Below are positions 1-5,968 of a stretch of DNA of 5,968 nt, one piece after another. This stretch comes from an uncultured Rhizobiaceae group bacterium (lineage in GTDB: Bacteria > Pseudomonadota > Alphaproteobacteria > Rhizobiales > Rhizobiaceae): positions 1-5,968 of the forward strand of contig CALFBU010000242.1 in the NCBI GenBank assembly GCA_937951455.1, read 5' to 3'. Within the stretch, counting starts at the first letter, position 1. Each line of letters begins with the position of its first letter. The notes beneath the pieces are model-generated. The model had not been told where the DNA came from, ran no database searches, and was given only the letters and a program-made list of their open reading frames with translations. The translations under genes were made by a program, and so were the position numbers.

Positions 1-967
1 GAAAGCTATGCTTGGAGCATTGGTCATATCAGCAACGTCAACTGCAGCATTCGCCGAAGGAAAGACTGTTCGCATCGCGTCACACGTGGGCGAATTAGCA
101 CCGCTTATTGCACAAGCGAATATGTTTGCTGCAAAGGTAAATGAACGTTTGCCAGGCGCATTTGATTTTCAAATATTCCCCGGCGGTCAGCTAGGAAAAG
201 AGTCAGCATTGATAGAAAATCTCCAATTGGATTCCCTGGAAATGGCAATTGTCGCCTCCGGAGTTCTCAAGCTTGACAGCAAATTAGGTGTTTTTGATAT
301 TCCATTTTTATTCGACGACCGCGCCCACGTACAACGAGCTATGAAGGCTGGCTTGCAAGATCAAATTGTCGAGCGTGCAGAAGAAAAATCCGGGCTTGCA
401 GTGGTTGGTGTTTATGAAAATGGCTTCCGTCATGTGATCAACTCCAAAGGTCCGATTGCCACTCCAAACGATATGAGCGGCATGAAAATACGAGTATCTG
501 GTGGCAAGTTCCGTCAAGACGTATTTGCATCCATGGGCGCAGTACCGACCAAGGTTTCATGGGGTGAAACTTTTGCCGCCATGCAGACTGGTGTTGTTGA
601 TGGTGCGGAAGCAGCTGCTTATGGTTTTTATGGCAAAAAAATGTATGAAGTACAGAAGAACCTATCTCTTACTAGTCACGTATATACACCTTCTTTCCTA
701 TTGGCATCGCAAGGCTTCATGAAATCACTTAGCGAAGAACAGCGCAAAGTTTTTAAAGAAGTTGGCGCTGAAATTACCGAAGCAGCATACGCTGAAGCTG
801 CTGAATTGGAAGCCAAGTACCTCAAAGACATGGAAGCTAAATTGAAAGTCAATAAAACAGATGGTGCAGCCTTCCAAAAAGCAACTGAAGGCGTTTCCAA
901 ATCTTACATTGATAAGAATGGTGATGATTTCCTAAAAATTATCGAAGAAACACGCAACGCATCATGA
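1..967 (+). CDS. dctP: TRAP transporter solute-binding protein DctP, 5' end truncated by window
   Basis: Periplasmic solute receptor of a TRAP transporter; it binds an organic acid and delivers it to the DctQM membrane complex encoded just downstream. The first visible ATG (base 8) gives 319 residues. The frame is open to base 2 (Lys-Ala before that Met), and residues 1-16 look like the hydrophobic core and Ala-Phe-Ala cleavage site of a signal peptide without its basic N-terminus, so the true start probably lies upstream. Numbering from that Met, family hallmarks are ENGFRHVIN at 137-145, GMKIRV at 158-163 (Arg162 matches the arginine that usually pairs with the substrate carboxylate), and MQTGVVDGAE at 192-201. 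Most relatives have Glu-Asn-Pro after that DG; here it is Glu-Ala-Ala, so the pocket may differ. The substrate is unknown; dctP is used as a family name. Confidence 0.93.
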   Translation, partial: KAMLGALVISATSTAAFAEGKTVRIASHVGELAPLIAQANMFAAKVNERLPGAFDFQIFPGGQLGKESALIENLQLDSLEMAIVASGVLKLDSKLGVFDIPFLFDDRAHVQRAMKAGLQDQIVERAEEKSGLAVVGVYENGFRHVINSKGPIATPNDMSGMKIRVSGGKFRQDVFASMGAVPTKVSWGETFAAMQTGVVDGAEAAAYGFYGKKMYEVQKNLSLTSHVYTPSFLLASQGFMKSLSEEQRKVFKEVGAEITEAAYAEAAELEAKYLKDMEAKLKVNKTDGAAFQKATEGVSKSYIDKNGDDFLKIIEETRNAS

Positions 968-978
968 ATTATAAATTT

Positions 979-1013
979 AGGGTAATGCAAAATTTGTATT
1001 ACCCTTTATTTTT
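979..1013 (+). terminator. Intra-operon hairpin with T-rich tail between dctP and dctQ
   Basis: AGGGTAATGCAAA at 979-991 pairs with TTTGTATTACCCT at 993-1005, with one G-U wobble and no mismatch. The innermost pairs must open to form a loop. It is followed by TTATTTTT at 1006-1013, interrupted by one A. This has the form of a leaky rho-independent terminator or an mRNA 3'-end stabiliser. It begins 11 bases after the dctP stop. In binding-protein-dependent transporters such elements commonly let the abundant receptor be made in excess over the membrane subunits; that role here is inferred. Confidence 0.6.
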
Positions 1014-1018
1014 GGGAG
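1014..1018 (+). promoter_or_regulatory. Ribosome binding site of dctQ
   Basis: GGGAG lies 8 bases before the ATG at 1027 and supports that start. An ATG at 1020 is out of frame with the gene. The site falls immediately after the T-run of the hairpin, so dctQ translation starts independently of dctP. Confidence 0.65.
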
Positions 1019-1026
1019 TATGGTAG

Positions 1027-1506
1027 ATGTCTAAAGTGCTGTGGTTATTGGATCGCACAGTGGAAGCAATAGCGGCGGGTATTGTAGCCATCTCCACCAT
1101 ACTCGTATGCCTTAATGTTTTTTATCGTTATGTCTTGGAGACAGGCATTGTATGGGCAAATGAAATACCTGAATTCCTATTAATTTGGATTGCTTTTTTG
1201 GGCGCGTATTTAGCCTATCGAAACAATAACCATATTGCATTTGAAATGGTAGTAGATGCAGTACCTCAGCCGGTACGGAAATACTTAATAAGTTTCACCG
1301 ACTTATTGGTCTTAGGATTATCACTAATGATGATAAACCTTTCAGTGCAATGGATTACACGCACCGGAGGAACGGAGATTGAAACCCTGCCTATCCAGAA
1401 AGGCTGGTTTATGATCATTCTGCCCATTGCTTTTGCACTCATAGCTTTAGCAATTTTGATACGTATTTTCCAGCGCCATAGTAATGCAGGTAAGGAAACC
1501 ATCTAA
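1027..1506 (+). CDS. dctQ: TRAP transporter small permease subunit DctQ
   Basis: Small membrane subunit of the TRAP transporter, pairing with DctM to form the importer in the inner membrane. The 159 residues are of usual length for the family. Four hydrophobic segments are visible, at about 12-36, 47-64, 88-108 and 126-148. The family signature WANEIPEFLLIW sits at 43-54, followed by GAYLAYRNNNHIAFEM at 59-74 with the typical Arg and His. The C-terminus is short and basic or polar, consistent with a cytoplasmic tail. It lies between dctP (59-base gap carrying a hairpin) and dctM (1-base overlap), so it is the middle gene of the operon. dctQ is a family name; it says nothing about the substrate. 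Confidence 0.95.
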   Translation: MSKVLWLLDRTVEAIAAGIVAISTILVCLNVFYRYVLETGIVWANEIPEFLLIWIAFLGAYLAYRNNNHIAFEMVVDAVPQPVRKYLISFTDLLVLGLSLMMINLSVQWITRTGGTEIETLPIQKGWFMIILPIAFALIALAILIRIFQRHSNAGKETI

Positions 1507-1508
1507 TG
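1489..1508 (+). promoter_or_regulatory. Shine-Dalgarno and TAATG coupling junction of dctQ/dctM
   Basis: GG-TAAGGA (1489-1496) lies about 9 bases before the dctM start. The dctQ stop TAA (1504-1506) and the dctM start ATG (1506-1508) share one A. This arrangement usually means translational coupling, so the two membrane subunits would be made in matched amounts. Confidence 0.7.
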
Positions 1509-2765
1509 GCCTGGATGGTTATTGCAATACTTATTGGGCTTATCATTATTGGCATGCCAATCGGCTTTGCAATCATGGCAACCGCATTAATTGCAATGGT
1601 AATATCAGATGTAAACTTGCTACTTTTACCTGTACAAATGTTCTCAGGAACTCAGAACCTTGTTCTATTGGCAATTCCGCTTTTCATCCTCATGGGTGAA
1701 CTGATGGGAGCAACTTCAATCTCACGACGCATGATTGATTTTGCATCTGCTCTTGTTGGTTGGATGCGAGGCGGCCTTTCACATGTAAATGTTGTAACTT
1801 CAATGTTTATGGCTGAGATGTCAGGCTCTGCTGTTGCAGATGCAGCAGTTATGTCAAAAATCTTTGTACCAGAAATGGAACGTAAAGGTTACCCTCGCCC
1901 TTATGCAGCTGCTATTACTGCCGCCTCAGCTACGCTCGGCATAATAATTCCGCCATCAATCCCGATGGTGCTTTATGCTGTCACGACCAACACATCGCCT
2001 CGCGATTTATTTCTTGCAGGTATTGGACCTGGCCTTTTATTAGGCGGCGCCTTTATGATTACGGCTTATATCTTTGCTAGGCTTGGTAATCACCCTCGTG
2101 AAAGAAGCTTTCAATTAGGTGTACTCTGGATAACATTTAAAGCGGCATTTATTCCATTACTCATTCCATTTATCGTTGTTGGAGGACTAATCGCAGGCAT
2201 CTATACACCAACTGAGGCAGCTGCATTAGGCGTCATCATTGCTCTCATTTTTGGTTTTGGTATCTCGCGTGACCTCACACTTAAGAAGCTTTATGAATTA
2301 CTGGTTATGACAACCAGACAAACTGCTACTGTTATGATGATTATCGCTGGCTCTGCAGTGCTAGGTGTATATTTGGCAAATGAACAGATACCCCAACAAA
2401 TTGCCACAGCTCTGGGTGGAGCGTCAGACACCTTTTGGGTACAAGTCGTTTTAATTAACTTGTTCTTGTTGGTTCTCGGAATGTTTCTCCATGCATCAGC
2501 AGCGATAATTGTTGTAGTGCCACTCCTCCTACCTCTCGCTATAGAACTGGGTATTGACCCTATTCATTTTGGTATTATCGTGTGCCTAAATCTAGGAATA
2601 GGCCAACAAACCCCGCCTGTAGCCTCAGTTCTTTTGACCGTCTGTTCTGCCACAGGTGTTCGAATTGAGCAGGTCATGCATTATGGAAAATGGTTCATTG
2701 CAACAATGTTCATCGTTTTAATGCTCGTATCTTTTATTCCAGATATTTCCATTTGGTGGAAGTAA
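1506..2765 (+). CDS. dctM: TRAP transporter large permease subunit DctM
   Basis: Large, multi-spanning subunit of the TRAP transporter that forms the sodium-driven translocation path in the inner membrane. The 419 residues are typical of the family, and hydrophobic segments run through the whole protein. Recognisable motifs are AIPLFILMGELM (56-67), MSGSAVADAAVM (105-116), GIIIPPSIPMVLY (145-157), GLIAGIYTPTEAAALG (227-242) and NLGIGQQTPPVASVLL (362-377). The SGSAVADA and TPTEAAA regions correspond to the two pseudo-symmetric regions where structures of this family place sodium sites. Two variations from the commonest form are visible: Leu-His-Ala-Ser-Ala (328-332), where many relatives have Leu-Asp-Pro, and Gly-Gln-Gln before Thr-Pro-Pro. 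They suggest a distinct substrate subfamily rather than a defect. It is the last gene of the operon. Confidence 0.96.
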   Translation: MAWMVIAILIGLIIIGMPIGFAIMATALIAMVISDVNLLLLPVQMFSGTQNLVLLAIPLFILMGELMGATSISRRMIDFASALVGWMRGGLSHVNVVTSMFMAEMSGSAVADAAVMSKIFVPEMERKGYPRPYAAAITAASATLGIIIPPSIPMVLYAVTTNTSPRDLFLAGIGPGLLLGGAFMITAYIFARLGNHPRERSFQLGVLWITFKAAFIPLLIPFIVVGGLIAGIYTPTEAAALGVIIALIFGFGISRDLTLKKLYELLVMTTRQTATVMMIIAGSAVLGVYLANEQIPQQIATALGGASDTFWVQVVLINLFLLVLGMFLHASAAIIVVVPLLLPLAIELGIDPIHFGIIVCLNLGIGQQTPPVASVLLTVCSATGVRIEQVMHYGKWFIATMFIVLMLVSFIPDISIWWK

Positions 2766-2800
2766 TTCAAAATAAAGAGACCCCATATAGACTATTTAAC

Positions 2801-2826
2801 GGTTGGATTTTTTGGAATTTCCAACT
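2801..2826. other. Weak hairpin downstream of dctM
   Basis: GGTTGGA (2801-2807) can pair with TCCAACT (2820-2826), including one G-U pair, around a 12-base loop that itself contains the T-run. No T-run follows the stem on either strand, so it is a poor match to a rho-independent terminator. It is the best structured candidate for ending the TRAP transcript, 36 bases after the dctM stop. Confidence 0.25.
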
Positions 2827-2898
2827 GATTAGATTATACATTCAAAAGTAGCATAGTCCCAAAAGCGGCCATTAGATATTAAATCTTGAATGTCCACA

Positions 2899-2932
2899 TT
2901 GGGTCAGCCGCCGCCATTAAGTGCTCACCCAA
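2899..2932 (-). other. Inverted repeat spanning the ispZ stop codon
   Basis: TTGGGT-C-AGC (2899-2908) mirrors GCT-C-ACCCAA (2923-2932): a 6-bp and a 3-bp stem separated by one C-C mismatch, with a 14-base GC-rich loop. The upper arm contains the ispZ stop codon (2925-2927) and its last codons. On the minus strand no T-run follows, so it could be a weak transcript end or 3' protective structure, or chance. Confidence 0.25.
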
Positions 2933-3560
2933 CCTCTTCCTCATCCTTATCCAAACCATGCTCTTTCAGCACTGGCATTTGGAACATCATGAATGCGAAG
3001 GTTAGCGGCATGGTGCCGTAGAGTTTGAAGTTTACCCAGAAGTCCGTTGAGAAATTGCGCCAAACGACTTCATTGACCAGCGCCAGGAAGAAGAAGAAAT
3101 AGCCCCAGCGCACGGTTAGTTTTCTCCAGCCTTCATCATCCAGACTGAACGGACCATCAAACAGCAATTTCATCGTTGGGATTTTCAGAACGTACAAAAC
3201 GCCCAGTGTGGCGACACCAAACATGATGTTGATGATGGTCGGCTTCACCTTGATGAACCATTCGTCCTGCAAATAAAGTGTCAGCCCACCAAAGATCAGA
3301 ACCATGCCGAAGGTCACCAACGGCATAATCGCAACACGGCGTTCAAACATCCAGGTGAGAATAAGCGAAATTGTCATCGCCACCATAAAGAAAGCTGTCG
3401 CAATAAAAATCTTGCCGCCAAAGGCCTGCAGGGCAGGGTAACTCTCCGCCAATTGCTCGCCGTATTTATTGGCCAGAATAAAGACCACGATTGGCCCCAC
3501 TTCCAGCGCCATTTTCGTCCATTGGCCCAGCGGTTGGCGTTCAGTTTGCGGTTCACTCAT
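2925..3560 (-). CDS. ispZ: Septation protein A / inner membrane-spanning protein YciB (IspZ)
   Basis: Integral inner-membrane protein of the YciB/IspZ family, linked in other bacteria to cell division and envelope maintenance; its biochemical activity is not established. The chosen ATG (complement of 3558-3560) gives 211 residues, normal for alphaproteobacterial members, and begins with a short polar stretch before the conserved LEVGPIVVFILANKYG (19-34). Further family motifs are MPLVTFGMVLIFGGLTLYLQ (79-98), DEWFIKVKPTIINIMFG (99-115), GWRKLTVRWGYFFFF (144-158) and NEVVWRNFSTDFWVNFKLYG (163-182). About five or six hydrophobic segments are visible; the tail is acidic. The frame stays open to 3737, but that extension overlaps the ftsY 3' end and does not look like this family. 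The start follows the ftsY stop by 31 bases, with no strong Shine-Dalgarno, which fits expression from the ftsY transcript. Confidence 0.95.
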   Translation of the reverse strand: MSEPQTERQPLGQWTKMALEVGPIVVFILANKYGEQLAESYPALQAFGGKIFIATAFFMVAMTISLILTWMFERRVAIMPLVTFGMVLIFGGLTLYLQDEWFIKVKPTIINIMFGVATLGVLYVLKIPTMKLLFDGPFSLDDEGWRKLTVRWGYFFFFLALVNEVVWRNFSTDFWVNFKLYGTMPLTFAFMMFQMPVLKEHGLDKDEEEVG

Positions 3561-3591
3561 TACTTTTTCACTTTTTGGTTGGCCAAACGGC

Positions 3592-5280
3592 TTATTCAAT
3601 TCCTGCAATTGCTTTTGCAAATACATCAGCTTCAAAAGGTTCGAGGTCTTCAACCTGCTCGCCCACGCCGATGAAATATACAGGTAACTTATGCTTCGCG
3701 GAGATGGAAACAAGTATCCCGCCTCTGGCTGTGCCATCCAATTTTGTCATAACCAAGCCGTTGACGCCGGCAACATCTTTGAATATCTCGACCTGGTTAA
3801 GTGCGTTTTGACCCGTGGTAGCATCCAATGTCAGCAAAACCGTATGCGGTGCGGTCGGGTCTTGTTTTTTTAGCACCCGAATGATTTTTTCAAGTTCATC
3901 CATCAGCTCTTTTTTGTTTTGCAAGCGCCCTGCCGTATCCATCAGCATTACGTCACGCTTTTGCTCCACCGCTTCGGTGTAAGCGTCAAACGCCAAACCC
4001 GCGGCATCTGAACCGTTCGGGCGGGACATCACAGGCGCTTGGGTGCGGTCCCCCCAAATATGCAATTGTTCAACCGCTGCGGCGCGGAATGTATCACCTG
4101 CAACAAGCAACGTTGAAAACCCTGCATTATAAAGTTTCTGGGAAATCTTGCCAATCGTCGTCGTCTTGCCGGAACCGTTCACGCCAACCACCAAAATCAC
4201 ATGCGGCTGGTGATCCAGATCAAGCTCCAGTGGCTGCGCGACAGGTTCCAGAACCTTCTCGATTTCATCCGCCATGATCTGACGCACTTCTTCGTCCGTC
4301 ACATCCTTGCCCATGCGTTGAGAGGCGAGCGTGTCGGTGATGTTCATCGCCGTTTCAACGCCAAGGTCGGCCTGAATAAGAATATCTTCCAATTCTTGAA
4401 GCGTATCTTCATCCAGCTTTTTCTTGGTAAAGACCGACGTGATGTTTTCGGTCAAAGCAGACGATGAACGCGCAAGCCCTTTGGTTAAACGCTTGAACCA
4501 GCCAACCTTGCGTTCGGCTTCTTGTTCATCTTCGGCATCAGACTCAATCGGTTCTGAAACCTCATCATCCTCAACCTGATCTGTAGCTTCCGCTTCTTGT
4601 GCCTGTCGAAGGATAGCTTCCTGCTCCGCTTCCAGTCTTTCCTGCTCTAAACGCTCAGCCTCTATGCGATCTGCTTCATCCTGAGCCTGTTGGCGAGTGG
4701 CTTCCTCTTTGGCCTTTTGCTCTGCAACTTGCGTTGCTTCAGCTTCCAAACGCTCCTGCTCAAGCCTCTCAGCTTCTTCTTTTGCTGCTTGCTCCTCTAG
4801 TGCTATACGTTCTGCTTCAAGTCTTTCAACTTCCTTGGCCGCTTCTAGTTCCAAGCGAGCCGCCTCTTCAAGATCTGCTTTTTCAGCAGCAATCCTTGTT
4901 TCTTCCAGTTTTTCTTGAGCGGCTAATTCTTCGGCCTTGATCCGCTCCGCTTCTACGCGCTCTGCTTCAAGACGTGCAGCATCTTCTTCAGCAAGGCGGC
5001 TTGCTTCAGCTTCTTCCTGTGCTTTTAGAAGGGCTGCTTCTTGCTCCGCTTCCAGTCTTTCCTGCTCTAAACGCTCTGCCTCTATGCGATCTGCCTCTTG
5101 CTGAGCCTGTTGACGAGCGGCTTCTTCTTGCGCCTGTTTTTCAGCCGCAAGGCGTTCAGCTTCAGCTTGTGCCTCTGCTTCAGCAGCTGAATTATCTTCA
5201 ACCTCTGGTTCGGCTTTTTTCTTGCCAAAGCCAAACGAAAACATACGCTTTAAAAGACCGGGTTTTTTCTCATCTGCCAC
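3592..5280 (-). CDS. ftsY: Signal recognition particle receptor FtsY with extended acidic repeat domain
   Basis: SRP receptor GTPase that docks Ffh-ribosome complexes at the inner membrane for co-translational insertion. The 562 residues are long for the family because of the N-terminal region. Residues 1-22 form a basic, amphipathic start ([15 protein letters not shown]), a likely membrane anchor. About 27-257 is a Glu/Ala/Arg/Gln-rich helical or coiled-coil A domain with internal repeats. [14 protein letters not shown] (261-274) is the lipid-binding helix opening the N domain. The GTPase carries GVNGSGKTT (366-374, P-loop), [11 protein letters not shown] (396-406), DTAGR (448-452), TKLD (512-515) and GVGE (538-541), all intact. 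The start is GTG, 6 bases after the mtaB stop; a modest AGG (complement of 5291-5293) lies 10 bases upstream, inside the mtaB end. The next in-frame Met (residue 13) would cut the amphipathic segment, so GTG is preferred. Confidence 0.97.
   Translation of the reverse strand: MADEKKPGLLKRMFSFGFGKKKAEPEVEDNSAAEAEAQAEAERLAAEKQAQEEAARQQAQQEADRIEAERLEQERLEAEQEAALLKAQEEAEASRLAEEDAARLEAERVEAERIKAEELAAQEKLEETRIAAEKADLEEAARLELEAAKEVERLEAERIALEEQAAKEEAERLEQERLEAEATQVAEQKAKEEATRQQAQDEADRIEAERLEQERLEAEQEAILRQAQEAEATDQVEDDEVSEPIESDAEDEQEAERKVGWFKRLTKGLARSSSALTENITSVFTKKKLDEDTLQELEDILIQADLGVETAMNITDTLASQRMGKDVTDEEVRQIMADEIEKVLEPVAQPLELDLDHQPHVILVVGVNGSGKTTTIGKISQKLYNAGFSTLLVAGDTFRAAAVEQLHIWGDRTQAPVMSRPNGSDAAGLAFDAYTEAVEQKRDVMLMDTAGRLQNKKELMDELEKIIRVLKKQDPTAPHTVLLTLDATTGQNALNQVEIFKDVAGVNGLVMTKLDGTARGGILVSISAKHKLPVYFIGVGEQVEDLEPFEADVFAKAIAGIE
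4622..4715 (-). repeat. FtsY A-domain direct repeat, copy 2
   Basis: Encodes FtsY residues about 189-220, differing from copy 1 at 4 of 32 residues, all toward the N-terminal side of the block. A third, older-looking partial unit at 4742-4773 encodes nearly the same [11 protein letters not shown] peptide but with clearly different codons (8 of 32 bases differ from copy 2). The shared codons of copies 1 and 2 therefore point to recent duplication or gene conversion rather than selection on the peptide alone. Confidence 0.85.
5042..5135 (-). repeat. FtsY A-domain direct repeat, copy 1
   Basis: Encodes FtsY residues about 49-80. It matches 4622-4715 at a constant offset of 420 bases (140 codons): by hand count 52 of 53 bases agree in the core (5042-5094) and 85 of 94 across the block. 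The offset is a multiple of three, so the frame is kept. Confidence 0.85.
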
Positions 5281-5286
5281 GTTTGC

Positions 5287-5968
5287 TTAACCTATTTTCT
5301 GTGCGCGAATCGCTTCGCCAAGTAGATGTTTTCCGTTATGACCTGAAATAACCATCTCAACAATCTCACCCTGTGGAAGATCACCCGTATCTACAGTTGT
5401 AAATTGCGGTGTCCGCCCCACACCACCGCGCTCGACCAAAACGGAATGAATGCCCGAAACCTGGCTTAAATGTTTTTGATAAGCTTCTTCACCTTTGGCT
5501 CGCAATGCACTGGCGCGACGCTTGATCAACCCACGATCCAGTTGAGGCATTTTCGCAGCTGGGGTTTCGGGTCGTGGTGAAAACGGAAAGACATGCAGGA
5601 AATCCAAACCACATTCATCAATGATGGAAAGCGAATTTTCGAACATTTCATCCGTTTCCGTCGGAAAGCCCGCAATGATATCCGCGCCAAAAACCATATC
5701 GGGGCGAATGCTGCGAACGTTTTCACAAAACTCAATCGAATGATCGCGCAAATGCCTGCGCTTCATACGCTTCAAAATCAGGTCATCGCCATGTTGAAGC
5801 GACAAATGCAAATGCGGCATGAAACGTTGTTCACTCGCAATCGCCTCCATCAGCGGTTCATCGACTTCTATGGAATCAATCGAGGAAAGTCGTAGGCGGT
5901 GTAATTGCGGAACCTGTTTTAAAATGTTTTGCACCAAGGTTCCAAGCGTAGGTTTGCCCGGCAAGTCA
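5287..5968 (-). CDS. mtaB: tRNA N6-threonylcarbamoyladenosine 37 methylthiotransferase MtaB, C-terminal part
   Basis: Radical-SAM enzyme that adds a methylthio group to t6A at position 37 of ANN-decoding tRNAs, giving ms2t6A. Only the 3' part is present: the frame is open to the window edge, and the visible TTG at 5964 lies within conserved sequence (Asp-Leu-Pro-Gly), so it is not the start. The N-terminal MTTase domain and the CxxxCxxC iron-sulfur motif must lie beyond the window. Counting from that TTG, visible hallmarks are HLHLSLQHGDDLILKRMKRRH (51-71; the family's LSLQ and MKRRH elements), GADIIAGFPTETDEMFENS (93-111) and HVFPFSPRPETPAAKM (124-139). About 170-220 resembles the C-terminal TRAM RNA-binding domain. 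The SLQ-GDD-MKRRH pattern favours MtaB over MiaB or RimO. It is first of the visible operon, just ahead of ftsY. Confidence 0.92.
   Translation of the reverse strand, partial: DLPGKPTLGTLVQNILKQVPQLHRLRLSSIDSIEVDEPLMEAIASEQRFMPHLHLSLQHGDDLILKRMKRRHLRDHSIEFCENVRSIRPDMVFGADIIAGFPTETDEMFENSLSIIDECGLDFLHVFPFSPRPETPAAKMPQLDRGLIKRRASALRAKGEEAYQKHLSQVSGIHSVLVERGGVGRTPQFTTVDTGDLPQGEIVEMVISGHNGKHLLGEAIRAQKIG

Noticed and set aside
308..900. Small frames on both strands within dctP
   Set aside because: They are shadows of the well-supported dctP frame.
3579..3586. TTGGCCAA palindrome between ftsY and ispZ
   Set aside because: Short perfect palindrome without a loop or T-run; not a terminator, and a single copy is weak evidence for an operator.
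3561..3737. Upstream extension of ispZ to 3737 (59 more residues)
   Set aside because: It overlaps the 3' end of ftsY in another frame, the extra residues do not resemble the family, and the ATG at 3560 gives the normal length and a normal N-terminus.
3453..3873. Several plus-strand frames opposite ispZ and ftsY
   Set aside because: They overlap strongly supported genes, start at chance ATGs and show no recognisable protein family.
4697..4940. Plus-strand Ser/Ala-rich and Leu-rich small frames opposite ftsY
   Set aside because: Same cause: low-complexity antisense of the repeat domain.
4510..5205. CRISPR-like or tandem repeat array
   Set aside because: Repeats are irregular in spacing, in frame and coding for the FtsY A domain; there are no unique spacers of constant length.
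4974..5351. Plus-strand Leu-rich open frame opposite ftsY
   Set aside because: It is the antisense reading of the Glu/Ala/Arg repeats; leucine richness follows from that codon bias. The frame also crosses the ftsY/mtaB junction and has no visible ribosome site or family motif.
5962..5964. TTG as start of mtaB
   Set aside because: It falls within the conserved Asp-Leu-Pro-Gly region and the frame stays open to the window edge; the radical-SAM cysteine motif is still missing, so the gene continues outside.

Overview
The window holds two convergent gene blocks of an alphaproteobacterium. The minus-strand order mtaB > ftsY > ispZ is, from general knowledge, a conserved housekeeping cluster in Hyphomicrobiales (Rhizobiales) and relatives. 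The moderate GC content and the TRAP transporter would suit a marine or host-associated member. The order-level placement is inference; the class-level placement is fairly safe.

Left half (1-2765, plus strand): a three-gene tripartite TRAP transporter operon, dctP-dctQ-dctM. The solute-binding protein gene is cut at its 5' end by the window edge. A strong hairpin followed by a T-rich run lies between dctP and dctQ, and dctQ and dctM overlap by one base (TAATG). DctP should capture an organic acid in the periplasm and hand it to the DctQM membrane complex, which imports it with sodium. The substrate cannot be read from the sequence.

Middle (2766-2924): a 159-base convergent intergenic region, AT-rich, with only weak inverted repeats and no clear terminator or gene.

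Right half (2925-5968, minus strand): mtaB (3' part only; tRNA methylthiotransferase), ftsY (SRP receptor GTPase) and ispZ (yciB; inner-membrane septation protein A). Gaps are 6 and 31 bases, so this looks like one operon. ftsY has a very long acidic Glu/Ala/Arg repeat domain before its NG core, containing a nearly exact DNA duplication 420 bases apart.

I found no mobile element, CRISPR array, tRNA or rRNA, and nothing that amounts to a new system. The best leads are the recent duplication in the FtsY A domain and the intra-operon hairpin of the TRAP operon.
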